Source: Rhizobium sp. P40RR-XXII (GTDB lineage Bacteria; Pseudomonadota; Alphaproteobacteria; Rhizobiales; Rhizobiaceae). Taken from it: a DNA stretch of 64,000 nucleotides. The notes under the pieces were generated by a model. The model was not told where the DNA came from and did no database searches. It worked only from the letters and a program-made list of their open reading frames with translations. Location of the stretch: NCBI RefSeq assembly GCF_012641405.1, contig NZ_JABAII010000015.1, forward strand, positions 94,768 through 158,767. The letters run 5' to 3'. Shown here piece after piece: positions 17,091 through 25,245 of this stretch. The position numbers were made by a program, and so were the translations under genes. Position 1 is the first letter of the stretch, and each line of letters starts with the position of its first letter.

Positions 17091-17597
17091 ATGTTTCCGA
17101 TATTGCAAATCCTGACAATCTTAGTTGTGGCAGTCGCTATGGCGCTGGCATTGGCGCATTTGCTGGAGCTGCCCGGCAAAATGCGGCTGTCGAAAGAGGA
17201 CTATCTGACAGTTCAGGGGATTTACTATCCCGGGTTTACGATCGGTGGTGTCAGTGAGCCGCTCGGCGCTCTGCTGCTTCTGCTACTCCTGTTCCTGACA
17301 CCGGCCAATACGCTAGCATTCTGGTTGTCGGCCGCTGCCTTTGCTGCCATGGTCGCCATGCACGCCGTCTTTTGGCTGCTGGTACAACCGGTAAACAATT
17401 TTTGGCTGAAAGACGCGGAGCTGAAAGGGATGGGCGCAGGTTTCTTTTCTCACGATCCATTCGGTGGTCATCGGATCGAGGTTGCCGTCAAGCCGGACTG
17501 GACCATGCTGCGCGATCGGTGGGAATGGTCGCATGCCGTGCGCGCCGCCTTGGGATTGCTGGCTTTCATTCTGTTGGTGACTGCCGTCGCTTTATAG
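17091..17597 (+). CDS. Four-helix membrane protein, DUF1772-like
   Basis: 168 residues with predicted membrane helices at about 3-24, 58-72, 76-100 and 148-166. A conserved-looking segment LVQPVNNFWLKD (about 97-108) and DWTMLRDRWEWSHAVRA (about 136-152) resemble DUF1772 proteins, which share N-x-x-L and RWxxxH patterns. Function unknown. Lies 96 nt after the phosphoesterase gene on the same strand and is convergent with the WYL regulator. Confidence 0.75.
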   Translation: MFPILQILTILVVAVAMALALAHLLELPGKMRLSKEDYLTVQGIYYPGFTIGGVSEPLGALLLLLLLFLTPANTLAFWLSAAAFAAMVAMHAVFWLLVQPVNNFWLKDAELKGMGAGFFSHDPFGGHRIEVAVKPDWTMLRDRWEWSHAVRAALGLLAFILLVTAVAL

Positions 17598-17633
17598 CGG
17601 CGCGCAAAACTGATCCTCGACGGCTGTAGCACC

Positions 17634-18335
17634 TCAGACGGCCGCGGCTGGGGTGTTTACCTGCCAGCCATTCACCCAGATCTGCCGCAGGCCGTCGCCT
17701 TCGCTTTTGAACCAGAGCCCGGTCGGCTGGCAATCCTCGATCCGGTCGCTGCGGAAATTGCGGATCGCCTGGCGCAGTTCGCACCAGGCGACGATATTGG
17801 CCGTCTCAGCGTAATAGATCAGCGCGATCGGCCGAATGATGCGCTCGGTGGCGCGGCCGAGTTCGTCGCGATAGGCAAGGTCGAGCTTTTCCTCGTCGCG
17901 AATGGCGCGGCGCACCAGCGAAAGATCGATCGCGGAAGCCGAAGGTGCGGCGAAGCCCCAGGCATGCAGTGCATTGGCATCGAGGGTCTGGCGCAGCGGC
18001 GGCGGCACGGCGCCGGCAATTTTGGCGCTCACGCGCTTGGCCGCCTGCTTCAGTTCGGCGTCGCCGGTGCGCTCCAACAGCGCCAGCGACAGCACGATCG
18101 CTTCCATTTCCTCGATCGAGAACATCAGCGGCGGCAGGTCGAAGCCGGGCCGCAAGATATAGCCGATACCGCGTTCGCCCTCGATCGGCACCCGCATTGC
18201 CTGAAGCGCTGCGATGTCGCGATAGACGGAGCGCACCGTTACCTCCAGCCGGCCGGCAATATCGGCCCCGGTCACCGGCCGCTTGGCCAGCCGCAGGATC
18301 TGGATGATCTCGAATAGGCGCGATGCCTTGCGCAT
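17634..18335 (-). CDS. WYL-domain transcriptional regulator (YafY type)
   Basis: 233 residues. N-terminal HTH_11 winged helix (about 3-60: RLFEIIQILRLAKRPVTGADIAGRLEVTVRSVYRDI), then a WYL sensor domain (about 135-200) and a short C-terminal extension. The regulator starts with the typical MRKASRLFEIIQILR. It is divergent from a LysE-type exporter, with a short inverted repeat in the gap, so it probably controls itself and the exporter. Ligand unknown. Confidence 0.88.
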   Translation of the reverse strand: MRKASRLFEIIQILRLAKRPVTGADIAGRLEVTVRSVYRDIAALQAMRVPIEGERGIGYILRPGFDLPPLMFSIEEMEAIVLSLALLERTGDAELKQAAKRVSAKIAGAVPPPLRQTLDANALHAWGFAAPSASAIDLSLVRRAIRDEEKLDLAYRDELGRATERIIRPIALIYYAETANIVAWCELRQAIRNFRSDRIEDCQPTGLWFKSEGDGLRQIWVNGWQVNTPAAAV

Positions 18336-18358
18336 TTCTTGCCCCGCAGATGAAGGCT

Positions 18359-18378
18359 ACTGACACTACCCCGTCAGT
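18359..18378. promoter_or_regulatory. Candidate operator of the WYL regulator
   Basis: ACTGAC (18359-18364) and GTCAGT (18373-18378) flank ACTACCCC, 23 nt upstream of the regulator start and 86 nt upstream of the LysE-type gene. TGACA...GTCA arrangements are typical for this regulator class in my recollection; assignment is by position. Confidence 0.5.
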
Positions 18379-18463
18379 TGGTTCGATTTATAAGACTGCC
18401 TATTCGCTTGAAAATCAACAATTTCCTCTTCTGCTCTCAGGGAGAGGACGATAGGCAACTGAC

Positions 18464-19099
18464 ATGGGTTATGCAGAAAATCTCTGGCTCTTCTTCATTC
18501 TTCTCTTGGGCATCATCATCGTGCCGGGCATGGACATGCTGTTCGTGCTCGCCAATTCCCTGACAGGCGGCAGCAATCGCGGCCTCGCCGCGACCGGCGG
18601 CATCATGCTGGGCGGCATGGTGCATTCGCTGAACGGTGCTATCGGCATCGGCCTGCTGATGCATTTCGTGCCTATTCTCTTCAATCCGCTGCTGATTGCC
18701 GGTGGCGCCTATATGGCCTTCATCGGTTACACGCTGATGCGCAGTTCCATCACCGTTGGGGGCGGGGGGCCGGCCGGCAGCCGCTCCGCGTGGAAAGCCT
18801 TTCGTCAGGGAGCGGTGACTTGCCTCATCAACCCGAAGGCCTATCTCTTCATCTTCGCCGTATATCCCCAGTTCCTGAAGCCGGATTACGGCCCGATGTG
18901 GATACAGGCCGTCATTATGGGAGCCATGACCATCGCAACGCAATTTGCCGTCTATGGTGGGCTTGCCATCACTGCCGGGCGCAGCCGCGATCTGCTGGTT
19001 GCCAGTCCGCGTGCGACCGCTTTTGCGGGCCGTGCCGCCGGGCTGCTGCTCGTAACGATTTCGGTGTTCACGGTCTGGGAGGGCCTGAAAATGGCGTGA
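18464..19099 (+). CDS. LysE family translocator
   Basis: 211 residues, six predicted membrane helices. The first helix ends in FVLANSLTGGSNRGLAAT, close to the PGP/G-x-x-G-x-G region of LysE/RhtB exporters (here VPGMDMLFVLANS). NPKAYLFIFAVYPQF in the fourth segment corresponds to the NPK signature of the family. Exports amino acids or related metabolites. Divergent WYL regulator is the probable controller. Confidence 0.88.
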   Translation: MGYAENLWLFFILLLGIIIVPGMDMLFVLANSLTGGSNRGLAATGGIMLGGMVHSLNGAIGIGLLMHFVPILFNPLLIAGGAYMAFIGYTLMRSSITVGGGGPAGSRSAWKAFRQGAVTCLINPKAYLFIFAVYPQFLKPDYGPMWIQAVIMGAMTIATQFAVYGGLAITAGRSRDLLVASPRATAFAGRAAGLLLVTISVFTVWEGLKMA

Positions 19100-19263
19100 G
19101 ACCTACGACGGCGAACGAGTGTGTCGATGGCATGACACTGATTTCACTCGGTTCTCACCACTTTGTGACTTCATTGCCGGAGGGGAAAGCGGCAAACATG
19201 TCGCCGTAATCATGCGCCGGCCGTGCCTGCGGCTCGATCATTAGCAAGAGGTAGGAGAACGAA

Positions 19264-19707
19264 ATGAAGTGGAAAGCGATTGTTGCGGCGACGGCTCTGG
19301 CCGGCATCGCATTGGGCTCGGTCGTTGCGGCCGACGGCACGCATGACTCGCGCATCGGGTTGATGAAAAAGGTCGGTGGCGCCGCCGGTGCTCTGGGCGC
19401 GATTGCCAAGGGCGACAAGCCCTATGATGCTGATATCGTCAAGGCGTCGCTGACGACGATCGCCGAAACGGCCAAGGCCTTCCCGGATCAGTTCAATCCG
19501 CAGAGCGACAAGAATGATGCCGAGGTCAATCCGAAGATTTGGGACAATCTCGATGACTTCAAGGCGAAGGCCGCCAAGCTTTCCACTGATGCTGAGACAG
19601 CGCTTGCCCAGCTCCCTGCCGACAAGGACGGCGTCGGCGCGACGCTGAAGACCCTTGGCGGCAGCTGTGGCGCCTGTCATCAGGCCTACCGCATCAAGAA
19701 GGACTAA
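19264..19707 (+). CDS. Cytochrome c' (class II cytochrome c)
   Basis: 147 residues with a signal peptide (ending near VVAADG, residue 23) and a four-helix-bundle body. The heme-binding CGACH motif is close to the C-terminus (residues about 135-139), the arrangement unique to class II cytochromes c. Periplasmic. Family members bind NO or CO or carry electrons. GTAGGAGA precedes the ATG. It is 200 bp upstream of a diheme cytochrome c gene, separated by a dispersed palindrome, so they may not be one transcript. Confidence 0.9.
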   Translation: MKWKAIVAATALAGIALGSVVAADGTHDSRIGLMKKVGGAAGALGAIAKGDKPYDADIVKASLTTIAETAKAFPDQFNPQSDKNDAEVNPKIWDNLDDFKAKAAKLSTDAETALAQLPADKDGVGATLKTLGGSCGACHQAYRIKKD

Positions 19708-19730
19708 GCGGTAGGTCGGCCCTGTCCAAA

Positions 19731-19774
19731 GCAATTCCAGGAAAAGTGCGGAGCGGTTTTCCGTCCGGAATTGC
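19731..19774. repeat. Dispersed palindrome family, copy 2
   Basis: Arms GCAATTCC (19731-19738) and GGAATTGC (19767-19774) with the inner AAAAGTGCGGAGCGGTTTTCCGTCC-like core partly shown by AAAGTGC and GTTTTCC. This copy lies 23 nt after the cytochrome c' stop, where it could act as a terminator. Confidence 0.75.
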
Positions 19775-19906
19775 GCGAAAGTAAGAGCCTTTTCGCGATT
19801 CAAAGAAAAGCGGCAAGGCCCTGAAAATCGGTTCTGGCATCCGCACTGGTTTTGCCTCCAGTGCGAAGTTTTATAGCTTTGGAACCAAGGCTAGGGGATA
19901 GTTGTG

Positions 19907-20818
19907 ATGGCGCGGTTTGTCCGTTGGTTGCTTTGCCTTTTCGGAGTGATCATTCTTGGCTCTGGCGCATTCTATATCGTCACCGCCCCATCGCCGTTAC
20001 CCGCGAGCCATTGGGCCAATCTCGGCGATCCCGACGTCAAGAATGGCGAGATGGTGTTCTGGGCCGGCGGCTGTACGAGCTGTCACGCGGCTCCCGGGGC
20101 GCAAGGTGATGCCAAGCTGGTGCTTTCGGGCGGCTTGGCGCTGACGAGCCCCTTCGGCACCTTCCACGTGCCGAATATCTCGCCGGACGAGAAGGCGGGG
20201 CTCGGCAGCTGGACACTTGCCGATTTCGGCAATGCCATGAAGCGCGGCGTCGGCAAAAACGGCGAGCATCTCTATCCGTCCTTTCCTTACGGCTCCTATG
20301 CTCGCATGAGCGACAAGGACATCAACGATCTCTGGGGCTTCCTGAAGACACTGCCGAAGAGCAGCAATGTCGCGCCTCCGCACGAATTGCCTTTTCCCTT
20401 CAATATCCGGCTGGCGCTTGGCGGCTGGAAGTTCCTCTATCTCAACGATCAGCCGCGCGTCGTCCTTGCCAATGCCGACGAGAAGATCAAACGCGGGCAA
20501 TATCTGGTGGAGGGGCCGGGACATTGCGGCGAATGCCATACACCGCGTGATAGCCTCGGCGGCTTCCTGAGCGGCCAGTGGCTGGCGGGTGCGCCCAATC
20601 CCGAAGGCAAGGGCCGTATCCCGGATATCAGGCCGGGGTCCAAGGCGATCGGCAGCTGGAGCGTCGGCGACATCGCCAATTATCTCGAAACCGGCTTCAC
20701 GCCGAACTATGATTCCGCCGGCGGCTCGATGGCCGAGGTCCAGCAGAACATCGCCCACTTGCCGGCGACCGATCGCGAGGCGATCGCGGCTTATCTGAAG
20801 GCGCTGCCGGCGAAATAG
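19907..20818 (+). CDS. Membrane-anchored diheme cytochrome c
   Basis: 303 residues. N-terminal hydrophobic anchor (about 3-25, FVRWLLCLFGVIILGSGAFY), then two class I cytochrome c domains with CTSCH near residue 55 and CGECH near 205. The layout matches cytochrome subunits of membrane dehydrogenases (alcohol, sorbitol or thiosulfate systems), but no dehydrogenase gene is adjacent. Start is ATG at 19907; a GTG at 19904 is possible, with AGGGG upstream. Periplasmic electron transfer is inferred. Confidence 0.87.
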   Translation: MARFVRWLLCLFGVIILGSGAFYIVTAPSPLPASHWANLGDPDVKNGEMVFWAGGCTSCHAAPGAQGDAKLVLSGGLALTSPFGTFHVPNISPDEKAGLGSWTLADFGNAMKRGVGKNGEHLYPSFPYGSYARMSDKDINDLWGFLKTLPKSSNVAPPHELPFPFNIRLALGGWKFLYLNDQPRVVLANADEKIKRGQYLVEGPGHCGECHTPRDSLGGFLSGQWLAGAPNPEGKGRIPDIRPGSKAIGSWSVGDIANYLETGFTPNYDSAGGSMAEVQQNIAHLPATDREAIAAYLKALPAK

Positions 20819-20829
20819 GCCTAGGTTGT

Positions 20830-21609
20830 TCAGACCACAGCCGAACGCTTGGCAAGATAGAGATGCGTTTCGTAGTGCAGCTCGAATTCGCCGCCTTGGG
20901 TAGCGATTGTGTCCGCGAGTCCGGAAAGCAATGCTTCCCTCCGATCTTCAGACAGGAGCCTGTAGCTTGAGAGCGTGCGCAGCAGATCGGTATAGCTTTG
21001 CGCCCTGTGCAATCGGCTCCAGTGATAGCAATGCTGTGTCGGCGCTTCGAAATGGTCGGACTGCCGCAGCTGTTCGGCGAAGGGACCGTCGGGCAGATAC
21101 CAGGCTTCCGCAGGCGGTCCGGCGAGCTGCGGCGCATGGCGGGAGTAAATCTCGGCGAATTTTGCGGCAAGCGGTGGCGCGAGCGGCATCGGCACATTGC
21201 CGAAGACGGCGAGGGTTCCTTCTGGCGCGAGGAGAGCGGCCGTCTTGGCGAAGCGCAATTCCGGCGAAACCCAATGGAAGGATTGCGCTGCCGCTATGAG
21301 CTTGAAGCTCTGTCGGTCGTTCGGCCATGCCTCGAAAGTGGTTTGATGGAATTGCACCTGCGGAAATCCCGCTAATCTTTCCCGCGCCAACTCAATCAGT
21401 TCCGCGCCGGGATCAAGTGCGAAAACGGAAAGTCCCTGGCGGGCGAAGTTCTCCGTCGCCTGTCCTGTGCCGCAGCCGATTTCGAGAACCTGATCCTTGG
21501 GCTCCAGCCCGGCGAAGGCGGTGACATCGGCAAAAAGCGCATGGGGATAGAGAGGGCGAGAGGTATTATAGAGGCTGGCGACGCCATCGAATGTGAACCG
21601 CTGTTCCAA
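20830..21609 (-). CDS. Class I SAM-dependent methyltransferase
   Basis: 259 residues. SAM-binding motif I VLEIGCGTGQATENFA (about 41-56), motif II acid in VFALDPG (about 63-69), and AAQSFHWVSPE (about 108-118), a pattern of the methyltransferase 11/25 group. The N-terminus VASLYNTSRPLYPHALF is shared by many rhizobial paralogues. Substrate unknown. Convergent with the cytochrome gene, 11 nt away. Confidence 0.85.
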   Translation of the reverse strand: MEQRFTFDGVASLYNTSRPLYPHALFADVTAFAGLEPKDQVLEIGCGTGQATENFARQGLSVFALDPGAELIELARERLAGFPQVQFHQTTFEAWPNDRQSFKLIAAAQSFHWVSPELRFAKTAALLAPEGTLAVFGNVPMPLAPPLAAKFAEIYSRHAPQLAGPPAEAWYLPDGPFAEQLRQSDHFEAPTQHCYHWSRLHRAQSYTDLLRTLSSYRLLSEDRREALLSGLADTIATQGGEFELHYETHLYLAKRSAVV

Positions 21610-21714
21610 GGCGCACCTCCCTCCAGTTGCAGATCGAAGCCGGCAGCCATTTTTCTAGCGCATTTCCAATCAAGCTTACAGCGGTAACGGCGCGGGATTC
21701 GGCAACGGGAGAGG

Positions 21715-22347
21715 ATGGTCGTGGACGCAAGGGTGACGCAGAAGATTCCTTATTTCAGCCAGTGGGAAACGCCTGACATGACGCTGGCTGTCGTGGCCGA
21801 GGGCGCGCAGATTGCCTTGCTGAGGGATCCGCTCTGGGCGTCGTCCGGCGCGCGCAGCGTCGAGGACTATGCCCGCTGGGCCGGCAATCTCTGCGGCATG
21901 GCCTGCCTGAAGATGGTGCTCGCCGCCCGCACCGGCAAAATAATCCCGATCATGGATCTGGCCATGGGATGCAGGGAGTATGGCGGCTATGTCGAGGAGG
22001 CGGATGGCCGGATCAAAGGGCTGATCTATGCGCCGTTCGTTCCCTTCGTTAAGGCTCGCTTCGATCTGAATGCCCGGGTCGTCACCGGCATTTCTGTCGC
22101 CGGCGTCGCCGATATCCTCGCGCAGTCGGAGTTCTTCATCGCGTCGGTGCACCATTCCATCCGCTGGCCAGAGACCGAGCCGCCGGCCAAAGGCGGCCAT
22201 CTCGTGCTGGTGACATCAATCGATGGAGACACGATCCGCTTCCACAATCCCTCCGGTCATATCGGTGCGACGCGCGAGAATGTGGAGATGTCGCTGGAGG
22301 TATTCGAGAGGTTCTTTGCAGGCCGCGGGATCGCCATCGATCACTGA
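21715..22347 (+). CDS. C39-like peptidase family protein
   Basis: 210 residues, no signal peptide seen. A probable papain-like core: Cys in NLCGMACLKMVL (about 61-72) as nucleophile, His in GGHLVLVTSI (about 162-171), and NPSGH (about 180) where the third catalytic Asn/Asp normally sits. This is the peptidase C39_2 arrangement. Start is an ATG with GGAGAGG upstream. Function is unknown; no peptide exporter or bacteriocin gene is nearby, so a leader-peptidase role is not supported. Confidence 0.7.
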   Translation: MVVDARVTQKIPYFSQWETPDMTLAVVAEGAQIALLRDPLWASSGARSVEDYARWAGNLCGMACLKMVLAARTGKIIPIMDLAMGCREYGGYVEEADGRIKGLIYAPFVPFVKARFDLNARVVTGISVAGVADILAQSEFFIASVHHSIRWPETEPPAKGGHLVLVTSIDGDTIRFHNPSGHIGATRENVEMSLEVFERFFAGRGIAIDH

Positions 22348-22348
22348 A

Positions 22349-22391
22349 GCATTTCCAGGGAAAGTGCGCAGCGGTTTTCCGTCCGGAATGC
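22349..22391. repeat. Dispersed palindrome family, copy 3
   Basis: Arms GCATTTCC (22349-22356) and GGAATGC (22385-22391) with the same AAAGTGCGCAGCGGTTTTCCGT-type core (pieces AAAGTGCG and GGTTTTCCG). It begins 1 nt after the preceding stop codon, in a convergent gap. The arms differ from copies 1 and 2 by one base each in a compensating way, which keeps part of the pairing. Confidence 0.7.
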
Positions 22392-22450
22392 GCAAAACCA
22401 GAAACGCTCTACAGATCAGTCTTCGATGGTGATCCTGTTAAAGGCCGGCA

Positions 22451-22939
22451 TCAGGCCAGCGCCTGCAAATAGCGCATGCCGGTGATCGGACGCGGCTTGA
22501 AATCCATGTTTTCGTAAAAGCGATGGGCCTGGAAATTGCCCGTCGCCGCGCCGACCGAGAGGTAGCTGCAGCCGGCCTTGCGGGCGATATCGCGGGCGCG
22601 GTCGACGAGATGCTGTCCGACGCCGTGGCCGCGGTGGCCGTCACGCACGAAGAGGTGATGCAGATCCATACCGCGCTGCCCTTCCTGCGCCTTGTAGAGC
22701 GGTACGAGGATGGCGTAGCCGATCAGCCCTTGTTCTCCTTCGGCGACAAGCGCCGTGATCCAGGGTGCCGTGCCGAAGAGATCGCGCTCGAGCTGCTCGG
22801 GCGTCGTGCCGGACGGGTCGCCGTGATGGGCGGCGAGCAGCCGGATCATGTCGTTCAGCTCCGGCAGGTCGCGCGGCTGTGCACTGCGGATGGTGAGGAC
22901 CGGGGGGCGGAGAAGTGAGATGTCGCTATCGTCTAGCAT
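22451..22939 (-). CDS. GNAT family N-acetyltransferase
   Basis: 162 residues. GNAT fold with the acetyl-CoA loop RDGHRGHGVGQHLVDRA (about 98-114; RGHGVG fits the Q/RxxGxG/A motif) and the C-terminal strand pattern NFQAHRFYENMDF. Similar to diamine or small-molecule acetyltransferases in overall layout, but the substrate cannot be inferred. Transcribed toward copy 3 of the dispersed palindrome. Confidence 0.87.
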   Translation of the reverse strand: MLDDSDISLLRPPVLTIRSAQPRDLPELNDMIRLLAAHHGDPSGTTPEQLERDLFGTAPWITALVAEGEQGLIGYAILVPLYKAQEGQRGMDLHHLFVRDGHRGHGVGQHLVDRARDIARKAGCSYLSVGAATGNFQAHRFYENMDFKPRPITGMRYLQALA

Positions 22940-22989
22940 GGCATTTTGCGTCCTTGTTTTTCAATGAGCCGTCAGGACGCTGCCGATAC

Positions 22990-23013
22990 AACAAAGCCGC
23001 CTGACGGCGGCTT
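22990..23013 (-). terminator. Terminator downstream of the MerR gene
   Basis: Read on the minus strand: AAGCCGCC, loop GTCA, GGCGGCTT, then TGTTG. The 8-bp stem lies 127 nt after the MerR stop and 51 nt before the GNAT gene start. Confidence 0.6.
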
Positions 23014-23139
23014 GTTGACAATATGATCTGTCTTGGCCGCCTGTTACAGGTACAGCCAAAAATACGAGCAATTATGGAGCGCGTGCGTGATCATGGGCGC
23101 ATCAATGATCCGGTTTCCCGCATTTGTCAATGGGGCGCC

Positions 23140-23553
23140 TCAATGCTCCCCTTCGCATAGTCCGTGGTCGGAAAGCGCGCGGATCACATAGCAATCTTCG
23201 ATGCTGTGGCCGTCGCAGTGGGAAACGATGCGCTCCAGCTCATGCTCCAGCTTTCTCAGCCGGGCGATCTTGGTGCGCACGTCATCCAGATGCTCCTTGG
23301 CGATGCGGTCGGCGCCCACGCAAGGGCGGTCGGGGTGCTGGCTGAGCGAGATCAGCTCCTTGATGGCATCGATCGTCAGGCCGAGGTCGCGGCCATGGCG
23401 GATGAAGGCAAGACGCTCAAGATCGGTTTTGGAATAGCGCCGCTGGTTGCCTTCGCTGCGGTCGGGCTCTGAAATCAGCCCCATCTGCTCGTAATAACGG
23501 ATCGTCGGCACTTTCACGCCGGTACGCTTGGACAGATCACCGATCGACAGCAT
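23140..23553 (-). CDS. MerR family transcriptional regulator, probable metal sensor
   Basis: 137 residues. Winged helix at 1-70 (MLSIGDLSKRTGVKVPTIRYYEQMGLI), a long dimerisation helix (about 82-112), and cysteines at PDRPC (near 78), SHCDGH (near 113) and EDCYV (near 120). This cysteine placement resembles metal-sensing MerR proteins of the ZntR/CadR/PbrR group, though no efflux pump is directly adjacent. The dmeRF metal efflux pair begins 200 bp upstream on the other strand. Probably autoregulatory from an imperfect dyad around 23569-23586. Confidence 0.85.
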   Translation of the reverse strand: MLSIGDLSKRTGVKVPTIRYYEQMGLISEPDRSEGNQRRYSKTDLERLAFIRHGRDLGLTIDAIKELISLSQHPDRPCVGADRIAKEHLDDVRTKIARLRKLEHELERIVSHCDGHSIEDCYVIRALSDHGLCEGEH

Positions 23554-23715
23554 TGCATATCCTCCAATACCTCTAGTCTCTATAGGGATAGATATGCGAT
23601 TGGCGGTGGAATTTTCAAGGCCAGGTGGTGTCGAAGGCCAGCTCGGATGTATTTTCGCGGCTGCCTAATCCGGCCGTAGCCTCTTCAAGAGATGGCTTCC
23701 AATCGGCCGTTATAA

Positions 23716-23735
23716 ATAGTATACCCCCCTATATT
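23716..23735. promoter_or_regulatory. Candidate DmeR operator (TATA-C6-TATA)
   Basis: ATAGTATACCCCCCTATATT contains six C flanked by TATA on both sides, 17 nt before the dmeR start. RcnR/FrmR-like regulators bind sites with a G/C tract flanked by AT-rich inverted ends, so this fits well. Assignment is by analogy and position. Confidence 0.7.
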
Positions 23736-23751
23736 ATAAATCGAGGCGGCA

Positions 23752-24024
23752 ATGTCCCACACCATTCGTCAGCAAGCCAAGCTCCTGTCCCGTATCCGCC
23801 GTCTCAAAGGGCAGATGGAGGCGGTGGAGCGCGCGCTCGAGGCCGAACGGCCGTGCGGGGAGGTGCTGCAGCTTCTTGCCTCCATTCGCGGCGCCCTGAT
23901 GGGCCTGACTGGAGAGGTCCTGGAAGATCATCTGCATGAACATGTGCTTCATGCCGAAACTGAAGAGGCCCGGCGTCAGGCGGTCGACGAGATAGCCGAT
24001 GTGCTGAAGACCTATCTGCGGTGA
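23752..24024 (+). CDS. dmeR: Nickel/cobalt-responsive repressor, RcnR-like
   Basis: 90-residue all-helical CsoR/RcnR family repressor. The residues that bind metal in RcnR are all in place: His3 (MSHTI), Cys35 (RPCGEV), His60 and His64 (EDHLHEH). This predicts Ni/Co sensing rather than Cu or formaldehyde. In Rhizobium leguminosarum the equivalent DmeR represses dmeRF and is released by Ni or Co. Here it is directly upstream of the dmeF efflux gene and has a C6 tract operator candidate before its start. Confidence 0.88.
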   Translation: MSHTIRQQAKLLSRIRRLKGQMEAVERALEAERPCGEVLQLLASIRGALMGLTGEVLEDHLHEHVLHAETEEARRQAVDEIADVLKTYLR

Positions 24025-24158
24025 GCAGGCCGTGCCGCGCAAATGCGTGCGGCGGTCTTGCGATACCGGCATTTGAAAAATCGAAGGCCTGAAACACAAG
24101 GGGCGCATCCAGAAGATCGCGACGCCTTTCAGCGCTTCAGACGTTCAACAGGAGACTG

Positions 24159-25160
24159 ATGTTCATGAGTATTTCCTCCGATATGAGCCATAGCCACGTC
24201 TTTCTCGGCTCCGATCACCAGCGCAACGAACGCCGCATCTGGTTCGTCATCGCGCTGACCGCCGTGATGATGGTGATAGAGATCGCTGCCGGCACGGTCT
24301 ATGGCTCGATGGCGCTGGTTGCCGATGGCTGGCACATGTCGACCCATGCCAGCGCCATGCTGATTTCGGCTCTCGCCTATCTCTATGCCCGCCGGCATGC
24401 GCACAATGCGCGCTTCACCTTCGGCACCGGCAAGCTTGGCGATCTCGCGGGCTTCGCCAGCGCCATTGTGCTGGCATTGATCGCGCTGATCATGGGCTGG
24501 GAGAGCATGCTGAGGCTTCTGGATCCGGTGGCGATCAATTTCCGCGAGGCCATCGCCATCGCGGTGGTCGGTCTTATCGTCAATCTCGCGAGCGCATGGC
24601 TCCTGCGCGACGATCACAGCCATCACCATCACGGCCACTCCGGCCATGGGCACAGCCACGGTCACGCACATGATCATGATCATCATCACGACCATGACGA
24701 TCACCATCACGACCATGGCCATGGCGGCGGCAGGGACAACAATCTCCGTTCCGCCTATGTCCACGTCATCGCCGATGCGATGACCTCTGTTCTCGCCATC
24801 GTTGCCCTGCTGCTCGGCAGCCGTTTCGGCTGGACCTTCCTCGATCCTGTCATGGGCATCGTCGGTGGTCTGGTGATCCTGCAATGGGCATGGGGTCTGC
24901 TGCGCATTTCCGGCGCGGTTCTGCTCGACTTCATTCCGCCGGGTGAAGATCTGCCAGATGAGATCCGCGAGGCGATCGAGACGGACGAAGACCGCATTAC
25001 CGACCTCCACGTCTGGCAGGTCGGTCCCGGGCATCATGCCGCGATCGTCGCGGTTGCGACGCCCGTCTCGCGCGACCCGTCTTTCTACAAAGCCCGACTT
25101 GTCGATATTCATCAATTGTCGCACGTCACCGTTGAAGTCACGGTCGACAAGGCGGCATAA
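24159..25160 (+). CDS. dmeF: Cation diffusion facilitator, Co/Ni efflux
   Basis: 333 residues (331 if the ATG at 24165 is used; AGGAG lies 4 or 10 nt upstream respectively). Six predicted membrane segments. A very histidine-rich cytoplasmic loop at about residues 150-190 separates TM4 and TM5. HxxxD-type metal sites occur in TM2 (VADGWHMSTHA) and TM5 (HVIADAMTSV). The C-terminal domain (about 260-331) is the CDF metal-binding domain. Exports Co and Ni by proton antiport. 134 nt after dmeR, same strand. Confidence 0.9.
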   Translation: MFMSISSDMSHSHVFLGSDHQRNERRIWFVIALTAVMMVIEIAAGTVYGSMALVADGWHMSTHASAMLISALAYLYARRHAHNARFTFGTGKLGDLAGFASAIVLALIALIMGWESMLRLLDPVAINFREAIAIAVVGLIVNLASAWLLRDDHSHHHHGHSGHGHSHGHAHDHDHHHDHDDHHHDHGHGGGRDNNLRSAYVHVIADAMTSVLAIVALLLGSRFGWTFLDPVMGIVGGLVILQWAWGLLRISGAVLLDFIPPGEDLPDEIREAIETDEDRITDLHVWQVGPGHHAAIVAVATPVSRDPSFYKARLVDIHQLSHVTVEVTVDKAA

Positions 25161-25245
25161 AATCCGCTAGCAATCGGGGAGGTCAGAGGCTTGCCATATT
25201 CCTCGCATAGCCCAAATCTGCCCGATTCTGCTGGAGGCTTTTCGC

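Noticed and set aside
24129..25124. Long minus-strand frame opposite dmeF
   Set aside because: It mirrors the His-rich loop of dmeF as low-complexity repeats and has no domain of its own.
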